DNA of 64,000 nucleotides from Micromussa lordhowensis (taxonomy: Eukaryota; Cnidaria; Anthozoa; Scleractinia; Lobophylliidae), in contig OZ026608.1 of the NCBI GenBank assembly GCA_964020085.1, positions 21,361,812 through 21,425,811 on the forward strand. Reading direction: 5' to 3'. Shown here one piece after another: positions 24,336 to 37,410 of the stretch. The notes under the pieces were generated by a model. It did no database searches and had not been told where the DNA came from. It worked only from the letters and a program-made list of their open reading frames with translations. Position 1 is the stretch's first letter, and each line of letters starts with the position of its first letter. The translations under genes were made by a program, and so were the position numbers.

Positions 24336-27300
24336 AACTAAAATTTCCTTAAAGTGCCAACCTAGCAGAACATTTTGCTGCAAACCGCGCCTCTTAAAGT
24401 GCCCGTGAAGCCGAGCTATGTCAAATTTGCCAAGGGGACCCCCAGCGCGCGTTTTCTGAAATTCTGCAAAGTTGGGAACCAGGGGAAACTACTGCAAAAA
24501 GAAGGCAAGAAAAAACACCCTGGCGCCAATGGCATCATGTGGTAAATAGCATTTCCTTGAAGTGCCAACCTAGCAGAACATTTTGCTGCAAACCGCGCCT
24601 CTTAAAGTGCCCGTGAAGCCGAGCTATGTCAAATTTGCCAAGGGGACCCCCAGCGCGAGTTTTCTGAAATTCTGCAAAGTTGGGACCAGGGGAAACTACT
24701 GCAAAAAGAAGGCCAGAAAAAACACCCTGGCGCCAATGCCATCATGTCCTAACTAGGATTTCCTTAAAGTGCCAACCTAGCAGAACATTTTGCTGCAAAC
24801 CGCGCCTCTTAAAGTGCCAGTGAAGCCGAGCTATGTCAAATTTGCCAAGGGGACCCCCAGCGCGCGTTTTCTGAAATTCTGCAAAGTTGGGACCAGGGGA
24901 AACTACTGCAAAAAGAAGGCCAGAAAAAACACCCTGGCGCCAATGCCATCATGTCCTAACTAAGATTTCCTTGAAGTGCCAACCTAGCAGAACATTTTGC
25001 TGCAAACCGCGCCTCTTAAAGTGCCCGTGAAGCCGAGCTATGTCAAATTTCCCAAGGGGACCCCCAGCGCGCGTTTTCTGAAATTCTGCAAAGTTGGGAC
25101 CAGGGGAAACTACTGCAAAAAGAAGGCCTGAAAAAACACCCTGGCGCCAATGCCATCATGTCCTAACTAGAATTTTCTTAAAGTGCCAACCTAGCAGAAC
25201 ACTTTGCTGCAAGTCGCGCCTCTTAAAGTGCCCGTGAAGCCGAGCTATGTCAAATTTGCCAAGGGGACCCCCAGCGCGCGTTTTCTGAAATTCTGCAAAG
25301 TTGGGACCAGGGGAAACTACTGCAAAAAGAAGGCCAAAAAAAACACCCTGGCGCCAATGTCATCATGTCCTAACTAGTATTTCCTTCAAGTGCCAACCTA
25401 GCAGAACATTTTGCTGCAAACCGCGCCTCTTAAAGTGCCCGTGAAGCCGAGCTATGTCAAATTTGCCAAGGGGACCCCCAGCGCGCGTTTTCTGAAATTC
25501 TGCAAAGTTGGGACCAGGGGAAACAACTGCAAAAAGAAGGCCAGAAAAAACACCCTGGCGCCAATGCCATCATGTCCTAACTAGAATTTCCTTGAAGTGC
25601 CAACCTAGCAGAACATTTTGCTGCAAACCGCGCCTCTTAAAGTTCCCGTGAAGCCGAGCTATGTCAAATTTGCCAAGGGGACCCCCAGCGCGCGTTTTCT
25701 GAAATTCTGCAAAGTTGGGACCAGGGGAAACTACTGCAAAAAGAAGGCCAGAAAAAACACCCTGGCGCCAATGCCATCATGTCCTAACTAGCATTTCCTT
25801 GAAGTGCCAACCTAGCAGAACATTTTGCTGCAAACCGCGCCTCTTAAAGTGCCCGTGAAGCCGAGCTATGTCAAATTTGCCAAGGGGACCCCCAGCGCGC
25901 GTTTTCTGAAATTCTGCAAAGTTGGGACCAGGGGAAACTACTGCAAAAAGAAGGCCATAAAAAACACCCTGGCGCCAATGCCATCATGTCCTAACTAGGA
26001 TTTCCTTGAAGTGCCAACCTAGCAGAACATTTTGCTGCAAACGGCGCCTCTTAAAGTGCCCGTGAAGCCGAGCTATGTCAACTTTGCCAAGGGGACCCCC
26101 AGCGCGCGTTTTCTGAAATTCTGCAAAGTTGGGACCAGGGGAAACTACTGCAAAAAGAAGGCCAGAAAAAACACCCTGGCGCTAATGCCATCATGTCGAA
26201 ACTAGGATTTCCTTCAAGTGCCAACCTAGCAGAACATTTTGCTGCAAACCGCGCCTCTTAAAGTGCCCGTGAAGCCGAGCTATGTCAAATTTGCCAAGGG
26301 GACCCCCAGCGCGCGTTTTCTGAAATTCTGCAAAGTTGGGACCAGGGGAAACTACTGCAAAAAGAAGGCCAGAAAAAACACCCTGGCGCCAATGCCATCA
26401 TGTCCTAACTAAAATTTCCTTAAAGTGCCAACCTAGCAGAACATTTTGCTGCAAACCGCGCCTCTTAAAGTGCCCGTGAAGCCGAGCTATGTCAAATTTG
26501 CCAAGGGGACCCCCAGCGCGCGTTTTCTGAAATTCTGCAAAGTTGGGAACCAGGGGAAACTACTGCAAAAAGAAGGCAAGAAAAAACACCCTGGCGCCAA
26601 TGGCATCATGTGGTAAATAGCATTTCCTTGAAGTGCCAACCTAGCAGAACATTTTGCTGCAAACCGCGCCTCTTAAAGTGCCCGTGAAGCCGAGCTATGT
26701 CAAATTTGCCAAGGGGACCCCCAGCGCGAGTTTTCTGAAATTCTGCAAAGTTGGGACCAGGGGAAACTACTGCAAAAAGAAGGCCAGAAAAAACACCCTG
26801 GCGCCAATGCCATCATGTCCTAACTAGGATTTCCTTAAAGTGCCAACCTAGCAGAACATTTTGCTGCAAACCGCGCCTCTTAAACTGCCAGTGAAGCCGA
26901 GCTATGTCAAATTTGCCAAGGGGACCCCCAGCGCGCGTTTTCTGAAATTCTGCAAAGTTGGGACCAGGGGAAACTACTGCAAAAAGAAGGCCAGAAAAAA
27001 CACCCTGGCGCCAATGCCATCATGTCCTAACTAAGATTTCCTTGAAGTGCCAACCTAGCAGAACATTTTGCTGCAAACCGCGCCTCTTAAAGTGCCCGTG
27101 AAGCCGAGCTATGTCAAATTTCCCAAGGGGACCCCCAGCGCGCGTTTTCTGAAATTCTGCAAAGTTGGGACCAGGGGAAACTACTGCAAAAAGAAGGCCT
27201 GAAAAAACACCCTGGCGCCAATGCCATCATGTCCTAACTAGAATTTTCTTAAAGTGCCAACCTAGCAGAACACTTTGCTGCAAGTCGCGCCTCTTAAAGT

Positions 27301-28477
27301 GCCCGTGAAGCCGAGCTATGTCAAATTTGCCAAGGGGACCCCCAGCGCGCGTTTTCTGAAATTCTGCAAAGTTGGGACCAGGGGAAACTACTGCAAAAAG
27401 AAGGCCAAAAAAAACACCCTGGCGCCAATGTCATCATGTCCTAACTAGTATTTCCTTCAAGTGCCAACCTAGCAGAACATTTTGCTGCAAACCGCGCCTC
27501 TTAAAGTGCCCGTGAAGCCGAGCTATGTCAAATTTGCCAAGGGGACCCCCAGCGCGCGTTTTCTGAAATTCTGCAAAGTTGGGACCAGGGGAAACAACTG
27601 CAAAAAGAAGGCCAGAAAAAACACCCTGGCGCCAATGCCATCATGTCCTAACTAGAATTTCCTTGAAGTGCCAACCTAGCAGAACATTTTGCTGCAAACC
27701 GCGCCTCTTAAAGTGCCCGTGAAGCCGAGCTATGTCAAATTTGCCAAGGGGACCCCCAGCGCGCGTTTTCTGAAATTCTGCAAAGTTGGGACCAGGGGAA
27801 ACTACTGCAAAAAGAAGGCCAGAAAAAACACCCTGGCGCCAATGCCATCATGTCCTAACTAGCATTTCCTTGAAGTGCCAACCTAGCAGAACATTTTGCT
27901 GCAAACCGCGCCTCTTAAAGTGCCCGTGAAGCCGAGCTATGTCAAATTTGCCAAGGGGACCCCCAGCGCGCGTTTTCTGAAATTCTGCAAAGTTGGGACC
28001 AGGGGAAACTACTGCAAAAAGAAGGCCATAAAAAACACCCTGGCGCCAATGCCATCATGTCCTAACTAGGATTTCCTTGAAGTGCCAACCTAGCAGAACA
28101 TTTTGCTGCAAACCGCGCCTCTTAAAGTGCCCGTGAAGCCGAGCTATGTCAACTTTGCCAAGGGGACCCCCAGCGCGCGTTTTCTGAAATTCTGCAAAGT
28201 TGGGACCAGGGGAAACTACTGCAAAAAGAAGGCCAGAAAAAACACCCTGGCGCTAATGCCATCATGTCGAAACTAGGATTTCCTTCAAGTGCCAACCTAG
28301 CAGAACATTTTGCTGCAAACCGCGCCTCTTAAAGTGCCCGTGAAGCCGAGCTATGTCAAATTTGCCAAGGGGACCCCCAGCGCGCGTTTTCTGAAATTCT
28401 GCAAAGTTGGGACCAGGGGAAACTACGGCAAAAAGAAGGCCAGAAAAAACACCCTGGCGCCAATGCCATCATGTCCT
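24336..28477 (+). repeat. 10-unit (2071-bp) higher-order repeat, two tandem copies
   Basis: Copy 1 is 24336-26406 and copy 2 26407-28477. Both contain the one-base insertion GGGAACCAGG (24477 and 26548), GGCATCATGTGGTAAATAGC (24530/26601), CAGCGCGAGTTTTC, TGCCAGTGAAG, CAAATTTCCCAAGG, GGCCTGAAAAAAC, CACTTTGCTGCAAGTCG and GAAACAACTGC. The first five units of each copy (24336-25370, 26407-27442) have no counterpart in the 16.7-21.2 kb segment; the last five (25371-26406, 27443-28477) do. The duplication therefore spans a junction between inserted and source-derived units. Confidence 0.92.
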
Positions 28478-29930
28478 AACTACGATTTCCGTGAAGTCCC
28501 AACCTAGCAGAAAATTTTGCTGCAAACCGCGCCTCTTAAAGTGCCGGTGAAGCCGAGCTATGTCAAATTTGCCAAGGGGACCCCCAGCGCGCGTTTTCTG
28601 AAATTCTGCAAAGTTGGGACCAGGGGAAACTACTGCAAAAAGAAGGCCAGAAAAAACACCCTGGCGCCAATGCCATCATGTCGTAACTAAAATTTCCTTG
28701 AAGTGCCAACCTAGCAGAACCTTTTGCTGCAAACTGCGCCTCTTAAAGTGCCCGTGAAGCCGAGCTATGTCAAATTTGCCAAGGGGACCCCCAGCGCGCG
28801 TTTTCTGAAATTCTGCAAAGTTGGGACCAGGGGAAACTACTGCAAAAAGAAGGCCAGAAAAAACACCCTGGCGCCAATGTCATCATCTCCTAACTAGGCT
28901 TTCCTTAAAGTGCCAACCTAGCAAAACATTTTGCTGCAAACCGCGCCTCTTAAAGTGCCCGTGAAGCCGAGCTATGTCAAGTTTGCCAAGGGGACCCCCA
29001 GCGCGCGTTTTCTGAAATTCTGCAAAGTTGGGACCAGGGGAAACTACTGCAAAAAGAAGGCCAGAAAAAAAAACCCTGGCGCTAATGCCATCATGTCCTA
29101 ACTAGGAGTTCCTTGAAGTGCCAACCTAGCAGAACATTTTGCTGCAAACCGCGCCTCTTAAAGTGCCCGTGAAGCCGAGCTATGTCAAATTTGCCAAGGG
29201 GACCCCCGGCGCGCGTTTTCTGAAATTCTGCAAAGTTGGGACCAGGGGAAACTACTGCAAAAAGAAGGCCAAAAAAAACACCCTGGCGCCAATGCCATCA
29301 TGTTCTAAGTAGGATTTCCTTCAAGTGCTAACCTAGCAGAACATTTTGCTGCAAACCGGGCCTCTTAAAGTGCCCGTGAAGCCGAGCTATGTCAAATTTG
29401 CCAAGGGGACCCCCAGCGCGCGTTTTCTGAAATTCTGCAAAGTTGGGACCAGGGGAAACTACTGCAAAAAGAAGGCCAGAAAAAACACCCTGGCGCCAAT
29501 GCCATCATGTCCTAACTACAATTTCCTTGAAGTGCCAACCTAGCAGAATGTTTTGCTGCAAACTGCGTCTCTTAAAGTGCCCGTGAAGCCGAGCTATGTC
29601 AAATTTGCCAAGGAGACCCCCAGCGTGCGTTTTCTGAAATTCTGCAAAGTTGGGACCAGGGGAAACTACTGCAAAAAGAAGGCCAGAAAAAACACCCTGG
29701 CGCCAATGCCATCATGTCCTAACTAGGATTTCCTTGAAGTGCCAAGCTAGCAGAACATTTTGCTGCAAACCGCGCCTCTTAAAGTGCCCGCGAAGCCGAG
29801 CTATGTCAAAGTTGCCAAGGGGACCCCCAGCGCGCGTTTTCTGAAATTCTGCAAAGTTGGGACCAGGGGAAACTACTGCAAAAAGAAGGCCAGAAAAAAC
29901 ACCGTGGCGCCAATGCCATCATGTCCTAAC
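27443..29930 (+). repeat. 12-unit block, second copy of 18746-21230
   Basis: Follows the marker series of the 18.7-21.2 kb block, overlapping the end of the 10-unit repeat at its left side. Private differences include AACTACGGC at 28426, GAAAATTTTGC at 28511, ACCCCCGGCGCG at 29201, AAACCGGGCC at 29355, CTGCGTCTC at 29570 and GCCAAGCTAGC at 29743. Confidence 0.85.
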
Positions 29931-30587
29931 TAACATTTCCTTGAAGTGCCAACCTAGCAAAACATTTTGCTGCAAACCGCGCCTCTTAAAGTGCCCGTGA
30001 AGCCGAGCTATGTCAAATTTGCCAAGGGGACCCCCAGCGCGCGTTTTCTGAAATTCTGCAAAGTTGGGACCAGGGGAAACTACTGCAAAAAGAAGGCCAG
30101 AAAAAACACCCTGGCGCCAATGCCATCATGTCCTAACTACAATTTCCTTGAAGTGCCAACCTAGCAGAATGTTTTGCTGCAAACTGCGCCTCTTAAAGTG
30201 CCCGTGAAGCCGAGCTATGTCAAATTTGCCAAGGAGACCCCCAGCGTGCGTTTTCTGAAATTCTGCAAAGTTGGGACCAGGGGAAACTACTGCAAAAAGA
30301 AGGCCAGAAAAAACACCCTGGCGCCAATGCCATCATGTCCTAACTAGGATTTCCTTGAAGTGCCAAGCTAGCAGAACATTTTGCTGCAAACCGCGCCTCT
30401 TAAAGTGCCCGCGAAGCCGAGGTATGTCAAATTTGCCAAGGGGACCCCCAGCGCGCGTTTTCTGAAATTCTGCAAAGTTGGGACCAGGGGAAACTACTGC
30501 AAAAAGAAGGCCAGAAAAAAACACCCTGGCGCCAATGCCATCATGTCCTAACTAACATTTCCTTGAAGTGCCAACCTAGCAAAACAT
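29346..30587 (+). repeat. 3-unit (621-bp) tandem duplication
   Basis: Copies at 29346-29966 and 29967-30587. Both contain CTACAATTTCC, AATGTTTTGCTGCAAACTG, CCAAGGAGACC with AGCGTGCG, GCCAAGCTAGC and GCCCGCGAAG, each 621 bp apart. This is the same sequence class that was duplicated as four units at 20.6-22.2 kb, so homologous segments were expanded independently with different unit numbers. Confidence 0.85.
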
Positions 30588-31979
30588 TTTGCTGCAAACC
30601 GCGCCTCTTAAAGTGCCCGTGAAGCCGAGCTATGTCAAATTTGCCAAGGGGACCCCCAGCGCGCGTTTTCTGAAATTCTGCAAAGTTGGGACCAGGGGAA
30701 ACTACTGCAAAAAGAAGGCCGAAAAAAACACCCTGGCGCCAATGCCATCATGTCCTAACTAGGATTTCCTTAAAGTGCCAACCTAGCAGAACATTTTAAT
30801 GCAAACCGCGCCTCTTAAAGTGCCCGTGAAGCCGAGCTATGTCAAATTTTCCAAGGGGACCCCCAGCGCGCGTTTTCTGAAATTCTGCAAAGTTGGGACC
30901 AGGGGAAACTACTGCAAAAAGAAGGCCAGAAAAAACACCCTGGCGCCAATGCCATCATGTCCTAACTAAGATTTCCTTGAAGTGCCAACCTGGCAAAAGA
31001 TTTTGCTTCAAACCGCGCCTCTTAAAGTGCCCGTGAAGCCGAGCTATGTCAAATTTGCCAAGGGGACCCCCAGCGCGCGTTTTCTGAAATTCTGCAAAGT
31101 TGGGACCAGGGGAAACTACTGCAAAAAGAAGGCCAGAAAAAACACCCTGGCGCCAATGCCATCATGTTCTAACTAGGATTTCCTTCAAGTGCCAACCTAG
31201 CAGAACATTTTGCTGCAAACCGCGCCTCTTAACGTGCCCGTGAAGCCGAGCTATGTCAAATTTGCCAAGGGGACCCCCAGCGCGCGTTTTCTGAAATTCT
31301 GCAAAGTTGGGACCAGGGGAAACTACTGCAAAAAGAAGGCCAGAAAAAACACCCTGGCGCCAATGCCATCATGTCCTAACATGAATTTCCTTGAAGTGCC
31401 AACCTAGCAGAACATTTTGCTGCAAACCGCGCCTCTTAAAGTGCCCGTGAAGCCGAGCTATGTCAAATTTGCCAAGGGGACCCCCAGCGCGCGTTTTCTG
31501 AAATTCTGCAAAGTTGGGACCAGGGGAAACTACTGCAAAAATAAGGCCAGAAAAAACACTTTGGCGCCAATGCCATCATGTCCTAACTAGAATTTCCTTA
31601 AAGTGCGAACCTAGCAGAACATTTTTCTGCAAACCGGGCCTCTTAAAGTGCCCGTGAAGCCGAGCTATGTCAAATTTGCCAAGGGGACCCCCTGCGCGCG
31701 TTTTCTGAAATTCTGCAAAGTTGGGACCAGGGGAAACTACTGCAAAAAGAAGGCCAGAAAAAACACCCTGGCGCCAATGCCATCATGTCCTAACTAGGAT
31801 TTCCTTGAGGTGCCAACCTAGCAGAACATTTTGCTGCAAACCGCGCCTCTTAAAGTGCCCGTGAAGCCGAGCTATGTCAAATTTGCCAAGGGGACCCCCA
31901 GCGCGCGTTTTCTGAAATTCTGCAAAGTTGGGACCAGGGGAAACTACTGCAAAAAGAAGGCCAGAAAAAACACCCTGGC
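30588..31979 (+). repeat. Ordinary satellite units without a clear higher-order pattern
   Basis: About seven units. Private variants include AACATTTTAATGC at 30791, CCTGGCAAAAGATTTTGCTTC at about 30990, CTAACATGAATTTCC at 31377 (found again at 48971) and CCCCCTGCGCG at 31688. I see no fixed-spacing block here. Confidence 0.65.
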
Positions 31980-34060
31980 GCCAATGCCATCATGTCCTAA
32001 CTAGGATTTCCTTAAAGTGCCAACCTAGCAGAACATTTTGCTGCAAACCGCGCCTCTTAAAGTGCCCGTGAAGCCGAGCTATGTCAAATTTGCCAAGGGG
32101 ACCCCCAGCGCGCGTTTTCTGAAATTCTGCAAAGTTGGGACCAGGGGAAACTACTGCAAAAAGAAGGCAAGAAAAAACACCCTGGCGCCAATGCCATCAT
32201 GTCCTAACTAGGCTTTCCTTAAAGTGCCAACCTAGCAGAACATTTTGCTGCAAACCGCGCCTCTTAAAGTGCCCGTGAAGCCGAGCTATGTTAAATTTGC
32301 CAAGGGGACCCCCAGCGCGCGTTTTCTGAAATTCTGCAAAGTTGGGACCAGGGGAAACTACTGCAAAAAGAAGGCAAGAAAAAACACCCTGGCGCCAATG
32401 CCATCATGTCCTAACGAGAATTTCCTTAAAGTGCCAGCCTAGCAGAACATTTTTCTGCAAACCGCGCCTCTTAAAGTGCCCGTGAAGCCGAGCTATGTCA
32501 AATTTTCCAAGGGAACCCCCAGCGCGCGTTTTCTGAAATTCTGCAAAGTTGGGACCAGGGGAAACTACTGCAAAAAGAAGGCCAGAAAAAACACCCTGGC
32601 GCCAATGCCATCATGTCCTAACTAGGATTTCCTTGAAGTGCCAACCTAGCAAAACATTTTGCTGCAAACCGCGCCTCTTAAAGTGCCCGCTAAGCCGAGC
32701 TATGTCAAATTTGCCAAGGGGACCCCCAGCGCGCGTTTTCTGAAATTCTGCAAAGTTGGGACCAGGGGAAACTACTGCAAAAAGAAGGCCAGAAAAAACA
32801 CCCTGGCGCCAATGCCATCATGTCCTAACTAGGATTTCCTTCAAGTGCCAACCTAGCAGAACATTTTGCTGCAAACCGCGCCTCTTAAAGTGCCCGTGAA
32901 GCCGAGCTATGTCAAATTTGCCAAGGGGACCCCCAGCGCGCGTTTTCTGAAATTCTGCAAAGTTGGGACCAGGGGAAACTACTGCAAAAAGAAGGCCAGA
33001 AAAAACACCCTCGCGCCAATGCCATCATGTCCTAACTAGGATTTCCTTAAAGTGCCAACCTAGCAGAACATTTTGCTGCAAACCGCGCCTCTTAAAGTGC
33101 CCGTGAAGCCGAGCTATGTCAAATTTGCCAAGGGGACCCCCAGCGCGCGTTTTCTGAAATTCTGCAAAGTTGGGACCAGGGGAAACTACTGCAAAAAGAA
33201 GGCAAGAAAAAACACCCTGGCGCCAATGCCATCATGTCCTAACTAGGCTTTCCTTAAAGTGCCAACCTAGCAGAACATTTTGCTGCAAACCGCGCCTCTT
33301 AAAGTGCCCGTGAAGCCGAGCTATGTTAAATTTGCCAAGGGGACCCCCAGCGCGCGTTTTCTGAAATTCTGCAAAGTTGGGACCAGGGGAAACTACTGCA
33401 AAAAGAAGGCAAGAAAAAACACCCTGGCGCCAATGCCATCATGTCCTAACGAGAATTTCCTTAAAGTGCCAGCCTAGCAGAACATTTTTCTGCAAACCGC
33501 GCCTCTTAAAGTGCCCGTGAAGCCGAGCTATGTCAAATTTTCCAAGGGGACCCCCAGCGCGCGTTTTCTGAAATTCTGCAAAGTTGGGACCAGGGGAAAC
33601 TACTGCAAAAAGAAGGCCAGAAAAAACACCCTGGCGCCAATGCCATCATGTCCTAACTAGGATTTCCTTGAAGTGCCAACCTAGCAAAACATTTTGCTGC
33701 AAACCGCGCCTCTTAAAGTGCCCGTGAAGCCGAGCTATGTCAAATTTGCCAAGGGGACCCCCAGCGCGCGTTTTCTGAAATTCTGCAAAGTTGGGACCAG
33801 GGAAAACTACTGCAAAAAGAAGGCCAGAAAAAACACCCTGGCGCCAATGCCATCATGTCCTAACTAGGATTTCCTTGAAGTGCCAACCTAGCAGAACATT
33901 TTGCTGCAAACCGCGCCTCTTAAAGTGCCCGTGAAGCCGAGCTATGTCAAATTTGCCAAGGGGACCCCCAGCGCGCGTTTTCTGAAATTCTGCAAAGTTG
34001 GGACCAGGGGAAACTACTGCAAAAAGAAGGCAAGAAAAAACACCCTGGCGCCAATGCCAT
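31980..34060 (+). repeat. 5-unit (1035-bp) tandem duplication
   Basis: Markers recur 1035 bp apart: GGCAAGAAAAAAC in two neighbouring units (32167, 32374 / 33202, 33409), CTAGGCTTTCC (32208/33243), CTATGTTAAATTTGCC (32286/33321), CTAACGAGAATTTCC with GTGCCAGCC (32411/33446), and CAAATTTTCC (32500/33535). The marker unit with CTAACGAG also occurs at about 34936-35133 and 35971-36168. Confidence 0.85.
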
Positions 34061-37000
34061 CATGTCCTAACTAGAATTTCCTTAAAGTGCCAACCTAGCA
34101 GAACATTTTTCTGCAAACCGCGCCTCTTAAAGTGCCCGTGAAGCCGAGCTATGTCAAATTTGCCAAGGGGACCCCCAGCGTGCGTTTTCTGAAATTCTGC
34201 AAAGTTGGGGCCAGGGGAAACTACTGCAAAAAGAAGGCCAGAAAAAACACCCTGGCGCCAATGCCATCATGTCCTAACTAGGATTTCCATGAAGTGCCAA
34301 CCTAGCAAAACATTTTGCTGCAAACCGCGCCTCTTAAAGTGCCCGTGAAGCCGAGCTATGTCAAATTTGCCAAGGGAACCCCCAGCGCGCGTTTTCTGAA
34401 ATTCTGCAAAGTTGGGACCAGGGGAAACTACTGCAAAAAGAAGGCCAGAAAAAACACCCTGGCGCCAATGCCATCATGTCCTAACTAGGATTTCCTTGAA
34501 GTGCCAACCAAGCAAAACATTTTGCTGCAAATCGCGCCTCTTAAAGTGCCCGTGAAGCCGAGCTATGTCAAATTTGCCAAGAGGACCCCCAGCGCGCGTT
34601 TTCTGAAATTCTGCAAAGTTGGGACCAGGGGAAACTACTGCAAAAAGAAGGCCAGAAAAAACACCCTGGCGCCAATGCCATCATGTCCTAACTAGAATTT
34701 CCTTGAAGTGCCAACCTAGCAGAACATTTTGCTGCAAACCGCGCCTCTTAAAGTGCCCGTGAAGCCGAGCTATGTCAAATTTGCCAAGAGGACCCCCAGC
34801 GCGCGTTTTCTGAAATTCTGCAAAGTTGGGACCAGGGGAAACTACTGCAAAAAGAAGGCCAGAAAAAACACCCTGGCGCCAATGCCATCATGTCCTAACT
34901 AGAATTTCCTTGAAGTGCCAACCTAGCAGAACATTTTGCTGCAAACCGCGCCTCTTAAAGTGCCCGTGAAGCCGAGCTATGTCAAATTTGCCAAGGGGAC
35001 CCCCAGCGCGCGTTTTCTGAAATTCTGCAAAGTTGGGACCAGGGGAAACTACTGCAAAAAGAAGGCAAGAAAAAACACCCTGGCGCCAATGCCATCATGT
35101 CCTAACGAGAATTTCCTTAAAGTGCCAGCCTAGCAGAACATTTTTCTGCAAACCGCGCCTCTTAAAGTGCCCGTGAAGCCGAGCTATGTCAAATTTTCCA
35201 AGGGGACCCCCAGCGCGCGTTTTCTGAAATTCTGCAAAGTTGGGACCAGGGGAAACTACTGCAAAAAGAAGGCCAGAAAAAACACCCTGGCGCCAATGCC
35301 ATCATGTCCTAACTAGGATTTCCTTGAAGTGCCAACCTAGCAAAACATTTTGCTGCAAACCGCGCCTCTTAAAGTGCCCGTGAAGCCGAGCTATGTCAAA
35401 TTTGCCAAGGGGACCCCCAGCGCGCGTTTTCTGAAATTCTGCAAAGTTGGGACCAGGGGAAACTACTGCAAAAAGAAGGCCAGAAAAAACACCCTGGCGC
35501 CAATGCCATCATGTCCTAACTAGGATTTCCTTCAAGTGCCAACCTAGCAGAACATTTTGCTGCAAACCGCGCCTCTTAAAGTGCCCGTGAAGCCGAGCTA
35601 TGTCAAATTTGCCAAGGGGACCCCCAGCGCGCGTTTTCTGAAATTCTGCAAAGTTGGGACCAGGGGAAACTACTGCAAAAAGAAGGCCAGAAAAAACACC
35701 CTCGCGCCAATGCCATCATGTCCTAACTAGGATTTCCTTAAAGTGCCAACCTAGCAGAACATTTTGCTGCAAACCGCGCCTCTTAAAGTGCCCGTGAAGC
35801 CGAGCTATGTCAAATTTGCCAAGGGGACCCCCAGCGCGCGTTTTCTGAAATTCTGCAAAGTTGGGACCAGGGGAAACTACTGCAAAAAGAAGGCAAGAAA
35901 AAACACCCTGGCGCCAATGCCATCATGTCCTAACTAGGCTTTCCTTAAAGTGCCAACCTAGCAGAACATTTTGCTGCAAACCGCGCCTCTTAAAGTGCCC
36001 GTGAAGCCGAGCTATGTTAAATTTGCCAAGGGGACCCCCAGCGCGCGTTTTCTGAAATTCTGCAAAGTTGGGACCAGGGGAAACTACTGCAAAAAGAAGG
36101 CAAGAAAAAACACCCTGGCGCCAATGCCATCATGTCCTAACGAGAATTTCCTTAAAGTGCCAGCCTAGCAGAACATTTTTCTGCAAACCGCGCCTCTTAA
36201 AGTGCCCGTGAAGCCGAGCTATGTCAAATTTTCCAAGGGGACCCCCAGCGCGCGTTTTCTGAAATTCTGCAAAGTTGGGACCAGGGGAAACTACTGCAAA
36301 AAGAAGGCCAGAAAAAACACCCTGGCGCCAATGCCATCATGTCCTAACTAGGATTTCCTTGAAGTGCCAACCTAGCAAAACATTTTGCTGCAAACCGCGC
36401 CTCTTAAAGTGCCCGTGAAGCCGAGCTATGTCAAATTTGCCAAGGGGACCCCCAGCGCGCGTTTTCTGAAATTCTGCAAAGTTGGGACCAGGGAAAACTA
36501 CTGCAAAAAGAAGGCCAGAAAAAACACCCTGGCGCCAATGCCATCATGTCCTAACTAGAATTTCCTTAAAGTGCCAACCTAGCAGAACATTTTTCTGCAA
36601 ACCGCGCCTCTTAAAGTGCCCGTGAAGCCGAGCTATGTCAAATTTGCCAAGGGGACCCCCAGCGTGCGTTTTCTGAAATTCTGCAAAGTTGGGGCCAGGG
36701 GAAACTACTGCAAAAAGAAGGCCAGAAAAAACACCCTGGCGCCAATGCCATCATGTCCTAACTAGGATTTCCATGAAGTGCCAACCTAGCAAAACATTTT
36801 GCTGCAAACCGCGCCTCTTAAAGTGCCCGTGAAGCCGAGCTATGTCAAATTTGCCAAGGGGACCCCCAGCGCGCGTTTTCTGAAATTCTGCAAAGTTGGG
36901 ACCAGGGGAAACTACTGCAAAAAGAAGGCCAGAAAAAACACCCTGGCGCCAATGCCATCATGTCCTAACTAGGATTTCCTTGAAGTGCCAACCAAGCAAA

Positions 37001-37410
37001 ACATTTTGCTGCAAATCGCGCCTCTTAAAGTGCCCGTGAAGCCGAGCTATGTCAAATTTGCCAAGAGGACCCCCAGCGCGCGTTTTCTGAAATTCTGCAA
37101 AGTTGGGACCAGGGGAAACTACTGCAAAAAGAAGGCCAGAAAAAACACCCTGGCGCCAATGCCATCATGTCCTAACTAGAATTTCCTTGAAGTGCCAACC
37201 TAGCAGAACATTTTGCTGCAAACCGCGCCTCTTAAAGTGCCCGTGAAGCCGAGCTATGTCAAATTTGCCAAGGGGACCCCCAGCGCGCGTTTTCTGAATT
37301 TCTGCAAAGGTTGGACCAGGGAAATCTACTGCAAAAAGAAGGCCAGAAAAAACACCCTGGCGCCAATTCCATCATGTCCTAACTAGGATTTCCTTAAAGT
37401 GCCAACCTAG
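32620..37410 (+). repeat. 13/12-unit duplication, about 2.3 kb per copy
   Basis: First copy about 32620-34930, second about 35310-37410. ACCCTCGCGCC (33007/35698) and CCAGGGAAAACTAC (33797/36488) are 2691 bp apart (13 units). Further right, GTTGGGGCCAGG (34204/36688), GGATTTCCATGAAG and the CCAACCAAGCAAAAC...AAATCGCG unit with CCAAGAGGACC (34501/36985) are 2484 bp apart (12 units). The step from 13 to 12 places loss of one unit in the second copy (or gain in the first) near 33860-34070 and 36540. Confidence 0.85.
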
